Of a stretch of DNA of 23,494 bases, positions 16,444 to 23,354 are shown piece by piece. The stretch is from CAZCYE01 sp964502775 (GTDB lineage Bacteria; Actinomycetota; Acidimicrobiia; IMCC26256; PALSA-555), in NCBI GenBank assembly GCA_964502775.1, contig CAZCYE010000017.1, positions 1 to 23,494 on the forward strand, in the 5' to 3' direction. The stretch's first letter is position 1; each line of letters begins with the position of its first letter. A model generated the notes under the pieces. That model had not been told where the DNA came from and made no database searches. It saw nothing but the letters and a program-made list of their open reading frames with translations. Made by a program: the position numbers and the translations under genes.

Positions 16444-16488
16444 GGCTTGTCTCCCTGTCCTTTGCCCTGATGGCCCGCCGAGCGGGGC

Positions 16489-16686
16489 TCAGGCCCGGCC
16501 CAGCAGGCGCTCGACGTGCTTCTTGTGACGGCCGCTCACCTCGGCCTCTCGTCCCAGCCGGCGGGTGCGCGTGCTGGACTTCTTCTCGAGCAGGTGGGAC
16601 CGATACGCCTTCCGGCGCCGGATCCTTCCCGTTCCCGTGATGCGGAATCGCTTCGCCGCCCCTCGGTGCGTCTTCTGCTTCGGCAT
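16489..16686 (-). CDS. rpmI: Large ribosomal subunit protein bL35
   Basis: Small 50S protein. The 65-residue product starts MPKQKTHRGAAKRFRITGTG, the canonical bL35 opening, and ends in basic residues. ATG 16686 shares one base with the infC stop (TGATG), so the two are probably translationally coupled. Order infC-rpmI-rplT is the standard bacterial arrangement. Confidence 0.98.
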   Translation of the reverse strand: MPKQKTHRGAAKRFRITGTGRIRRRKAYRSHLLEKKSSTRTRRLGREAEVSGRHKKHVERLLGRA

Positions 16687-17297
16687 CAGGTCGCTCCGCT
16701 CTCTCCCGTGCTCACGTCGGCGGTTGCCTCGGCGCTCACGGCCGCGCTCTCGGCTCGTCGTGCCATCGCCGCACGCCGTCCTTCCTTCTTCAGTGGGTGG
16801 AGCACCATGGTCATGTTGCGCCCGTCCTGTCGCGGGGCCGACTCGACCATCGCGATCCCGTCCACCTCGTCAGCGATCCGCTCCAGGATCCGCAACCCCA
16901 GCTCGGGATGTGCCATCTCCCGACCCCGGAACATGATCGTGAGCTTGACCTTGTTGCCCTCCTCGAGGAAGCGCCCCACGTGGCGCATCTTCGTGGTGTA
17001 GTCGTGCACGTCGATCTTGGGCCGGAACTTCATCTCCTTGATGACCACCTGGGTGGTCTTGCGCCGAGACTCCTTGCGCCGCTGCTGCTGCTCGTACTCG
17101 TAGCGCTTGAAGTTCATGAGCCGGCACACGGGTGGGCTCGTGTTGGCCGCCACTTCCACCAGGTCCAACTCGCGCTCCCGAGCGATCGTCAACGCCTCCG
17201 GCAGCGACTTCAGCCCCAGTTGCTCCCCATCGGCGGCGATGAGCAACACCTCGCGGGCTCGGATCCGGTCGTTGATCCTGGGTTCGTCTGTGGCGAT
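16686..17297 (-). CDS. infC: Translation initiation factor IF-3
   Basis: Binds the 30S subunit, keeps the subunits apart and checks the start codon and initiator tRNA. Translated from ATC 17297 the product is 203 residues: fMet-ATDEPRINDRIRA, an N-domain with the VAANTSPPVCRLMNFKRYEYEQ block, a basic linker, and the C-domain with IKEMKFRPKIDVHDY. It ends with an Ala/Ser/Glu-rich tail of about 30 residues after HPLKKEGRR. There is no ATG or GTG at the family start. The ATC is preceded by GAGGTGATC, complementary to the 16S anti-Shine-Dalgarno, with GAGG 7 nt from the codon. Rare AUU/AUC/AUA starts are a known feature of infC, letting IF-3 limit its own synthesis. Confidence 0.95.
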   Translation of the reverse strand: MATDEPRINDRIRAREVLLIAADGEQLGLKSLPEALTIARERELDLVEVAANTSPPVCRLMNFKRYEYEQQQRRKESRRKTTQVVIKEMKFRPKIDVHDYTTKMRHVGRFLEEGNKVKLTIMFRGREMAHPELGLRILERIADEVDGIAMVESAPRQDGRNMTMVLHPLKKEGRRAAMARRAESAAVSAEATADVSTGESGAT

Positions 17298-17308
17298 GTG
17301 ATCACCTC
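17295..17308 (-). promoter_or_regulatory. infC ribosome binding site and ATC start codon
   Basis: The minus strand reads GAGGTGATC (17308-17300), AC, then ATC (17297-17295). The Shine-Dalgarno match is nine bases long and unusually strong, which fits compensation for a non-canonical start. The next in-frame upstream residues (DPRGDH and beyond) are not IF-3-like, so the site fixes the start. Confidence 0.85.
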
Positions 17309-17354
17309 GTGGGTCGCACGGTCCGGCTCGCGTCCCCGGGGACGGACACGCGAA

Positions 17355-17468
17355 GATGGCGGATGCAGGAAGCACCCGCCATCGCGAGGTCCCGCGTGGG
17401 CGGGATCCTGAAGACGGACCCGGCTCGGGCACGTGCCCCGGCCAGGTGGAGACGGCCGAATACGGCCG
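17355..17468 (-). promoter_or_regulatory. Structured 5' leader of the infC-rpmI-rplT operon
   Basis: The 212-nt gap between infC and the divergent gene holds several inverted repeats. One is a 12-bp stem (17355-17366 with 17372-17383, 5-nt loop, one G-U pair). Another is a GGGC/GCCC stem (17427-17430 with 17435-17438). The third is a perfect CGGCCG stem with AATA loop (17453-17458 with 17463-17468). They lie upstream of infC and would be in its leader RNA if transcription starts near 17480. IF-3/bL20 operon leaders often form regulatory folds. No U-tract terminator is seen, and no convincing promoter was found on either strand of this gap. Confidence 0.4.
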
Positions 17469-17509
17469 CCCCACTTCCCACATCGTTGTAAGACGGCGAG
17501 GATATCAGT

Positions 17510-18004
17510 GTGAGCACACTCTGGACACCCTCCGGTGAGCACGAGCCCGAGACGCACGACCACATCGAACGTGGGCGCGATCCCGGTTCCGGCGAGCCCA
17601 TGACCGCGGACACCCCCGGCGAGGCCACATCCGACGACGCCCGCGCTGCGGCCGAGGAGCTGCGCCGCATCCGGGCCGAGATCGCCGCCACCCCCGCCAT
17701 CGACCTGATCGCCAACCACGCCGTGGGGCTCTGGCAGCTCGCGCTCCTGCACCTCGTGCCCGAGGAAGGGAACGCCCCCCGCCCCGACCAGGCCGCGCTG
17801 GCCATCGACGCGCTCGGGGGCATCGTCGACGGCCTCGGTGCGCGCCTCGGACCCCACGCGGACGCGCTGCGCGACGCGCTGTCGCAACTCCGCCTCGCCT
17901 ACGTGCAGGTGCTCGACCGCGAGCATCCCGACGGCGAGGTCCCCCCGGAATCCGGCGACGAGCAGGACACGCCGGACGACGAGCAGGCCGCGCCAGGCGA
18001 TTAG
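17510..18004 (+). CDS. DUF1844-like small protein
   Basis: This is the only plus-strand gene recognised. The 164-residue product has a charged, Pro/Gly/Asp-rich N-terminus (1-45), a helical core (about 46-137) with IDLIANHAVGLWQLALLHL (64-82), then ALGGIVDGLGARLG and LRDALSQLRLAYVQVL. The C-terminal tail is strongly acidic and disordered. The core resembles DUF1844 proteins, which I recall near infC in other actinobacteria; their function is unknown. GTG 17510 is chosen because GAGGA precedes it at 7 nt; ATG 17600 would lose only the low-complexity start. It is divergent from infC and converges on hisG with a 34-nt gap. Confidence 0.75.
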   Translation: MSTLWTPSGEHEPETHDHIERGRDPGSGEPMTADTPGEATSDDARAAAEELRRIRAEIAATPAIDLIANHAVGLWQLALLHLVPEEGNAPRPDQAALAIDALGGIVDGLGARLGPHADALRDALSQLRLAYVQVLDREHPDGEVPPESGDEQDTPDDEQAAPGD

Positions 18005-18038
18005 CCCACCCAGCAGACCGCGGTGCCGCCCAGGATGG

Positions 18039-18914
18039 TCAGGGCACGATCTTGGCGATCGGGAGCTCGATGATTCCGGTCGCGCCCTGGGCCTTCAGAT
18101 CCGGGATGAGGATGTTGATCTCTCGCTTGGCGACCACCGTCTCCACCGCGTACGCATCCTGGCCGTGGAGCTGCGACACCGTTGGTGACTTCAACGCCGG
18201 GAGGAGGGCGATGACCGCGTCCAGGTTGGCCGCGTCGATGTTGAGCTTCAACAGCACCCGGCCCCGGGCTTCGAGCGCACCCGTGAGCAACGTCTCGATC
18301 TGCTCCATCGCGGCGCGGCGCGCCGGATCGGCGTAGGCAGTTGGGTTGGCGATGAGCTCGGTGTAGGACACGAGCATGGTGTCGAGGATCTTGAGACCGG
18401 CCTCGGCGAGCGCGCGGCCCGTCTCGGTGATCTCGACCACGGCATCGGCGATGTCGGGCACTTTGGCCTCGGTCGCCCCGTACGACAGGAACACCTCGGC
18501 CGCTACACCGTTCGCCTCGAAGTACCGACGCGTGATCTCGGGGTACTCGGTGTGGACCCGCACCCCCGGGCCCAGATCGGACACGCTCTTGGCCGGGGAA
18601 TCGGCGGGGACGGCGAGCACCACCCGGATCGGCGCCGCGGTGTCCTTCGAGTAGTGCAACTCGGTCAGGGACACCACGTCGGACGACGTCTCCTCGATCC
18701 AATCCCGCCCGGTGATGCCCAGGTCGAACCGGCCCTCGGCCACGTAGCGGGGGATCTCCTGGGGGCGCAGGATCCGCACATCCGCGATCCGCGGGTCGTC
18801 CACCGACGCGCGGTAGTTCACCTCCGACGAGCGCCGCACGCCGAGGTCGGCATCCTCGAACAGCTGAAGCGTCGCTCGCTCGAGCGATCCCTTCGGCAAC
18901 ACGAGACTCAACAT
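18039..18914 (-). CDS. hisG: ATP phosphoribosyltransferase (long form)
   Basis: Condenses ATP with PRPP, the first and feedback-inhibited step of histidine synthesis. The 291-residue product is the long, HisZ-independent form. It has a substrate domain starting LSLVLPKGSLE (2-12), the PRPP-binding stretch from GATEAKVPDIADAVVEITETG (146-166) and a C-terminal histidine-sensing domain (about 215-290). ATG 18914 follows GAGGAG by 9 nt, 13 nt after the ribH stop. HisE, its usual partner in actinobacteria, is not found next to it. Its attachment to the riboflavin genes suggests coupling through shared demand for nucleotide and ribose-phosphate precursors, but that is speculation. Confidence 0.96.
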   Translation of the reverse strand: MLSLVLPKGSLERATLQLFEDADLGVRRSSEVNYRASVDDPRIADVRILRPQEIPRYVAEGRFDLGITGRDWIEETSSDVVSLTELHYSKDTAAPIRVVLAVPADSPAKSVSDLGPGVRVHTEYPEITRRYFEANGVAAEVFLSYGATEAKVPDIADAVVEITETGRALAEAGLKILDTMLVSYTELIANPTAYADPARRAAMEQIETLLTGALEARGRVLLKLNIDAANLDAVIALLPALKSPTVSQLHGQDAYAVETVVAKREINILIPDLKAQGATGIIELPIAKIVP

Positions 18915-18927
18915 CGGCTCGTACTCC

Positions 18928-19431
18928 TCACCCGCGCGCGCCGGCGTCGATGTCGCGCAGCAGCATGACCATCTCGAGCGCAGTCTCGGCCGCCTCCGAG
19001 CCCTTGTTGCGCTTCGGACCGCCGGCCCGGGCCATAGCCTGGGCCTCGTTATCCGTCGTGAGCACGCCGAAGGCGATCGGAATGCCCGTGTCGAGGGACG
19101 CGCGCGCGATCCCCTGCGCGCACGCCGCCGCGACGTACTCGAAGTGAGCGGTTTCGCCCCGGATGATGACCCCCAGACAGATCACCGCGTCGAGGGCACC
19201 GGAGGCGGCGAGGCGCTTGGCCACGAGGGGGAGCTCGAACGCGCCCGGCACCCAGTGGACCGGGATCGCAGCGACATCGGCGCCTCGCGCCCGCAGCGTG
19301 GTGAGCGCGCCGTCCACCAGACAGCGCGAGATGTGATCGTTGTAGCGGGCCGCGACGATCGCAACGCGCGTACCCGATGCGTCGATGCTCCGGCCGCCGG
19401 CAGCTGGAGAGGGCGGGGCGTACTCACCCAC
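18928..19431 (-). CDS. ribH: 6,7-dimethyl-8-ribityllumazine synthase
   Basis: Joins the pyrimidine product of RibD with the four-carbon unit from RibB to give lumazine, the substrate of riboflavin synthase. The 167-residue product has ARYND (28-32), PGAFELP (62-68), the catalytic-His segment RGETAHFEYV (91-100, His96) and FGVLTTDNEAQA. GTG 19431 directly follows the ribBA stop (TGAGTG, no gap). The first 18 residues are a short unconserved extension. Icosahedral or pentameric assembly cannot be told from the sequence. Confidence 0.96.
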   Translation of the reverse strand: MGEYAPPSPAAGGRSIDASGTRVAIVAARYNDHISRCLVDGALTTLRARGADVAAIPVHWVPGAFELPLVAKRLAASGALDAVICLGVIIRGETAHFEYVAAACAQGIARASLDTGIPIAFGVLTTDNEAQAMARAGGPKRNKGSEAAETALEMVMLLRDIDAGARG

Positions 19432-20730
19432 TCAGGCGCCACCAACCTTTCGATCCTCGTCTCCGGGCTTGCCGCCGGGCTCATCTCCGAGCTCGCCGCC
19501 GGCTCGGTCCGGGGTCTCCGCGATCTCGAGCATGTGGCCGAGCTTCTCCTGCTTGGCCCGGAGGTACGCGAGGTTCTCCCGGTTGGGCTCCACGCGCAGC
19601 GGCACCCGCTCCACGATCTCGAGACCGTAGCCCTCCAGCCCGCCGTACTTGGAGGGATTGTTGGTCATCAGGCGCATCGTGGTGATGCCCAGGTCCACGA
19701 GGATCTGGGATCCGATGCCGTACTCGCGCGAATCGACGGGGAAGCCGAGCTCCACGTTGGCGTCGACCGTGTCTCGACCCTGGTCCTGGAGCGTGTACGC
19801 CCGCATCTTGTGGCCCAGACCGATGCCGCGGCCTTCGTGGCCGCGCAGGTACACCACCACCCCGCGGCCCTCGGCGGCGATGCGAGCAATCGCGAGATCG
19901 AGCTGCACCCCGCAGTCACAGCGCAGCGAACCGAGCGCGTCCCCGGTGAGGCACTCCGAGTGCACGCGCACGAGCACGTCATCGGCGCCCGATACCTCCC
20001 CGCGCACGAGCGCGATGTGCTCGACGCCGTCGAGCAGGCTCTCGTACACGTAGGCCGTGAACTCGCCGTGCAGGGTCGGGATCCGTGCCTCCGAGACCCG
20101 CCGGATCAGCTTCTCGCGCTGACGGCGGTACCGGATCAGGTCTGCGATCGACACGATCTTGAGCCCATGCTCGCCGGCGAAGGTGAACAAGTCGTCCAGG
20201 CGGGCCATCGTGCCGTCGTCGTTGACCACCTCGGCCAGCACACCCGCGGGGAAGCACCCCGCCAGGCGGGCTAGGTCGATCGCAGCCTCGGTGTGACCTG
20301 CGCGCTTGAGCACACCGCCCTCGCGGTAGCGCAAGGGGAAGATGTGACCGGGGCGGGCCAGGTCGCCCGGGCGCGTGACCGGGTCGAGCAGTGCCTGCAC
20401 GGTGGTGGCACGGTCGGCGGCCGAGATCCCCGTGGTCGTCTGGTTGGTCGCATCCACCGACACCGTGAAGGCGGTGCGTTGCGACTCGGTGTTCGACGCC
20501 ACCATGAGGGGCAGGCCCAGCTCGTCGAGCCGTGTCCCCTCGAGGGGCATGCAGATCACGCCACTCGTGTGGCGGATCATGAACCCCATCGACTCAGGCG
20601 TGACCTTCTCCGCGGCCATGATGAGGTCGCCCTCGTTCTCGCGATCGGCGTCGTCGACCACGACCACGAACTCGCCGTGGGCGATCGCCTCGATCGCCTT
20701 CTCCACCGGGTCGAAGCGCGCGTCACTCAT
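19432..20730 (-). CDS. ribBA: Bifunctional DHBP synthase / GTP cyclohydrolase II
   Basis: Makes both riboflavin precursors: 3,4-dihydroxy-2-butanone 4-phosphate from ribulose 5-phosphate (N-terminal half, about 1-205, with DDADRENEGD at 26-35 and RAGHTEAAIDLARLAG) and the first pyrimidine intermediate from GTP (C-terminal half). The latter carries HSEC (257-260) and RCDCG (270-274), giving the three zinc cysteines 260, 271 and 273, plus RGHEGRGIGL (296-305) and TNNPSK (356-361). ATG 20730 gives 432 residues and overlaps the ribE stop by 8 nt; an open extension to 20811 is not conserved. The last 25 residues are a low-complexity Gly/Glu/Asp tail. Confidence 0.96.
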   Translation of the reverse strand: MSDARFDPVEKAIEAIAHGEFVVVVDDADRENEGDLIMAAEKVTPESMGFMIRHTSGVICMPLEGTRLDELGLPLMVASNTESQRTAFTVSVDATNQTTTGISAADRATTVQALLDPVTRPGDLARPGHIFPLRYREGGVLKRAGHTEAAIDLARLAGCFPAGVLAEVVNDDGTMARLDDLFTFAGEHGLKIVSIADLIRYRRQREKLIRRVSEARIPTLHGEFTAYVYESLLDGVEHIALVRGEVSGADDVLVRVHSECLTGDALGSLRCDCGVQLDLAIARIAAEGRGVVVYLRGHEGRGIGLGHKMRAYTLQDQGRDTVDANVELGFPVDSREYGIGSQILVDLGITTMRLMTNNPSKYGGLEGYGLEIVERVPLRVEPNRENLAYLRAKQEKLGHMLEIAETPDRAGGELGDEPGGKPGDEDRKVGGA

Positions 20731-21337
20731 GTGTGCTGCCCTCGCGCTCCGCCCTGAGAAGCGTCTCGGCGTACTTGGCCAGCACGTCCACCTCGATGTT
20801 GACGGCGTCACCCGGGTTGCGACACCCCAGGGTGGTGGTGTCGAGAGTGTGCGGGATGAGCGCCACCTCGAAGGCGCCCCCCTCCACCGAGGTGACGGTG
20901 AGGCTCACCCCGTCGACGGTCACCGATCCCTTCTCCACCAGATAGCGCTCGAGCGGCGGCGGCACTGCGATGCTGAGGCGGGCCGAGTCATCTAGCTCAC
21001 CCACGCGAGCCAGCACCTCACCGGTCGCGTCCACGTGACCCTGCACGAGGTGACCGCCCAGACGGTCTGCGAGCCGTAGGGGGCGCTCGAGGTTCACCGG
21101 ATCGGCAACAGCCAGGGTGCCCAGGGTGGTGCGCGTCAGCGTCTCGGGTTGCACGTCGGCAGCCCACCAGTCAGGGCCCGCCTCCACGACCGTGAGGCAG
21201 CATCCGTTGACCGCGATCGAGGCGCCAGGGATCGCGTCCTCGAGCACCACCTTGCACTCGATCTCCAGGCGCGTACCGCTGGCGCCCACATCCAAGCGGT
21301 GCACGCGGCCCAGCTCCTCCACGATGCCGGTGAACAT
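20723..21337 (-). CDS. ribE: Riboflavin synthase, alpha subunit
   Basis: Dismutates two lumazine molecules to riboflavin and the pyrimidine. The 204-residue product starts with the canonical MFTGIVEELG and has two lumazine-binding barrels (about 1-97 and 98-190). The second begins HLVQGHVDATGEV, and both carry the SxxVNGCCLTV / SVTVDGVSLTV pair. ATG 21337 shares one base with the ribD stop (TGATG). Its own stop overlaps ribBA by 8 nt. Intact and typical. Confidence 0.97.
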   Translation of the reverse strand: MFTGIVEELGRVHRLDVGASGTRLEIECKVVLEDAIPGASIAVNGCCLTVVEAGPDWWAADVQPETLTRTTLGTLAVADPVNLERPLRLADRLGGHLVQGHVDATGEVLARVGELDDSARLSIAVPPPLERYLVEKGSVTVDGVSLTVTSVEGGAFEVALIPHTLDTTTLGCRNPGDAVNIEVDVLAKYAETLLRAEREGSTHE

Positions 21338-22434
21338 CAGCCGTCGCTCCGCATCTCGTAGTCGAGGCGAACGTCGTCACCCAGGCGCGTCAGCCCGGTG
21401 AGAGCGAGCCGCGGCGCGCCCGTGATCGTGGACGGTCCGGGGATGGGGAGCATCGGCACTGCGTCGGCGCCGAGCACGGTGTTACCCACATACACGATCA
21501 GGCGGTCCACGAGGTCCGCGTCCCACAACGCGCCGTGCAGCGTGGGACCACCCTCCACGAGTGCTTGGAGCACGCCGTGGCGCCCGAGCACCTCGAGCGC
21601 GGCCACCAAGTTCACGCCTTCAGGAGTGGCGGCCACGGTCTCCACCTTGGCCCCCTCGGCTCGCCACGCGTCGAGCGCGTGCGCGTCGACCGCGTCGGTC
21701 GTGATCACCAGCGTGGGCGCTAGCGCGGCGTCGAAGAGCGGGCCCTCGGCCGCCACTCGGCCGCGGGCGTCGAGCAGGACACGCAGCGGGGCGTGGCGCG
21801 GTGCGGGCGCGTCGCGCACAGTGAGGCTCGGCTGGTCCGCGCACGCCGTCCCGGCGCCCACCACCACGGCTTCGGATTCGGCGCGCAGCGCGTGCACGTC
21901 GGCGCGAGCGACCTCGCCAGTGATCCATCGTGACGAGCCGTCGGACGCGGCGACCCGGCCATCGAGGCTGACCGCGGTCTTGAGCACGCAGTAGGCGCGA
22001 CCCGTGCGGCGGTGGTGCAGGTAGGGGGCGAGGAGCCGCTGGACATCAGCGCTCCCGGTGCCCACCTCCACTTCCACGCCGGCTCCGCGCAGGGCGGCGA
22101 TGCCCCGCCCGGACACCGCCGGATCAGGGTCCTCGATGGCAACGACGACGCGGGCGATGCCGGCAGTGATCAGGGCATCCGCACACGGTGGCGTGCGCCC
22201 GTGGTGCGAGCACGGCTCGAGGGTGACGAACGCGGTGGCGCCGCGGGCCCGGTCGCCGGCGGCCCCCAGGGCTACGACCTCGGCGTGAGGACCGCCGGGG
22301 GGGTCCGTGGCTCCTTCGCCCACCACGGCGCCGTCGCGGACGATCACGCAGCCGACCCAGGGGTTGGGCGCGGTGTCACGGCGCACGCTCTGACCGAGCA
22401 CGACTGCCCGGGCCATGCACTCGCTGTCGCGCAA
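21337..22434 (-). CDS. ribD: Bifunctional pyrimidine deaminase / reductase
   Basis: Second and third steps of the pyrimidine branch of riboflavin synthesis: deamination, then NADPH reduction of the ribose. The 365-residue product has an N-terminal cytidine-deaminase-like zinc domain with HAE (50-52) and PCSHHGRTPPC (74-84). The reductase domain begins near 146 (YCVLKTAVSLDGRVA). TTG 22434 is preferred over ATG 22416: the family has a few residues before MARAVVLG, and GAGGGG lies 8 nt before the TTG. It is the first riboflavin gene after a 142-nt gap. A complete FMN riboswitch is not present in that gap. Confidence 0.93.
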   Translation of the reverse strand: MRDSECMARAVVLGQSVRRDTAPNPWVGCVIVRDGAVVGEGATDPPGGPHAEVVALGAAGDRARGATAFVTLEPCSHHGRTPPCADALITAGIARVVVAIEDPDPAVSGRGIAALRGAGVEVEVGTGSADVQRLLAPYLHHRRTGRAYCVLKTAVSLDGRVAASDGSSRWITGEVARADVHALRAESEAVVVGAGTACADQPSLTVRDAPAPRHAPLRVLLDARGRVAAEGPLFDAALAPTLVITTDAVDAHALDAWRAEGAKVETVAATPEGVNLVAALEVLGRHGVLQALVEGGPTLHGALWDADLVDRLIVYVGNTVLGADAVPMLPIPGPSTITGAPRLALTGLTRLGDDVRLDYEMRSDG

Positions 22435-22536
22435 CGCTCCGTCCCCTCGTTGTGTGGCCCTCTCACGACCACCCGCCGGTCGGGATCCCCCTACCGACCC
22501 GAGGGCTCAAACACTCAAGCGTAGCCAACGCCTGGA

Positions 22537-22566
22537 GCGCCCCACTGTTCCCAATCGAGTGGGCGC
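22537..22566 (-). terminator. Hairpin just after the secreted-protein gene, possible terminator
   Basis: On the minus strand GCGCCCACT pairs with AGTGGGGCGC (22566-22558 with 22546-22537) as a nine-pair stem with one bulged G and an 11-nt loop, 10 nt past the stop at 22577. No U-run follows. It could end or slow transcription coming from rpe. The rest of the 142-nt gap before ribD holds two weaker stems (22519-22531 and 22478-22499) and no clear promoter. Confidence 0.4.
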
Positions 22567-22576
22567 AAGCCCGGGC

Positions 22577-23329
22577 TCAGAACCAGGCGGTCACGATCGT
22601 CTGGGGCAACTCATGCCGGTATGCACCATCGATATAGCGGGCCGCTCGCGCCTTCCAAAGTGGTGCACTCTGGTCGAAGCCTCGAAGGAGCACGAGCTCG
22701 CCAGGACCACTGTCTTGACAGAGATAGTCGACGGCATCGTCCCCGAAGAGGTCGTGAGCGCCGATGCCCACGAGACACCGCTGACCATCGGCGAGCTCCA
22801 CGGCCCACGGGGCTCCGAACTCCTCAGTACGCAGAGAGACTTCCAACTCCTCTGGTCCTGTGAGCAAGCGGATGACGTGGTCTTGCCAGGGCTGGTACAT
22901 GCAGACCACAGAGGGTTTCGACGCTCCTGGCTCCAGCCAACAGGGGTCGAAACCGAAGTCGCCAGCGCCGCAGCGGAGCGCCGAAACCACCTTCCGTGAA
23001 GGATCGGCTCGCGGGTACGGACCAAACCCCTTGGGAATGACGCAACCTGCGTTCTCCACCGTCTCCTTTACCCGGAACGAGTTGAGGAGGCAGCCGTCAG
23101 CGTCGACGGGGCGTACATGGACGATCGCCGTCACCGTGACTGCTGCGTTCGGCAAAGTTGACGAGGTGGTGCTCGCAACGTCGGACCGATCGCTGCGGCA
23201 GCGCACGACGACTTCCGGCTTGTCATCATCGCTCGCGACCACGACCGCGGTTGCCACGGATGTGGCCAGGACCGCAGCCGCGACCAGAGCGATGATCAAC
23301 TTGTGGCGATGTGCCGACACCAGGCCCAT
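22577..23329 (-). CDS. Secreted or membrane-anchored Cys-rich protein, unknown function (paralogue B)
   Basis: The family is not recognised. The 250-residue product has a basic start (HRHK) and a hydrophobic segment at 11-32 (signal peptide or anchor), a Ser/Thr linker (about 50-60) and a globular domain homologous to the protein at 11009-11755. Shared landmarks are HVRPVDADG (71-79), DPCW (128-131), VVCM..PW (141-148), PWAVEL and RCL (174-186), YLC (202-204), SAPLW (221-225), RAARYID (228-234) and TAWF (247-250). Cysteines 96, 120, 130, 143, 185 and 204 correspond to the six of the paralogue; 44 and 80 are extra. ATG 23329 lies 25 nt after the rpe stop, without a strong Shine-Dalgarno. It is likely co-transcribed with rpe. 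Confidence 0.8.
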   Translation of the reverse strand: MGLVSAHRHKLIIALVAAAVLATSVATAVVVASDDDKPEVVVRCRSDRSDVASTTSSTLPNAAVTVTAIVHVRPVDADGCLLNSFRVKETVENAGCVIPKGFGPYPRADPSRKVVSALRCGAGDFGFDPCWLEPGASKPSVVCMYQPWQDHVIRLLTGPEELEVSLRTEEFGAPWAVELADGQRCLVGIGAHDLFGDDAVDYLCQDSGPGELVLLRGFDQSAPLWKARAARYIDGAYRHELPQTIVTAWF

Positions 23330-23354
23330 CAGTCCATCGACCTGGTCCCGGGAG

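Noticed and set aside
17298..17483. Upstream extension of infC to an ATG at 17483
   Set aside because: The 62 extra residues show no similarity to IF-3, run through strong inverted repeats, and the extended Shine-Dalgarno points to the ATC at 17297.
18005..18038. Terminator or hisE remnant between the DUF1844-like gene and hisG
   Set aside because: The gap is 34 nt, shows no stable stem with a T-run, and is far too short for a gene.
22435..22576. Intact FMN riboswitch before ribD
   Set aside because: Only one conserved aptamer block is recognisable, and the space to the ribD start is too short for the remaining arms.
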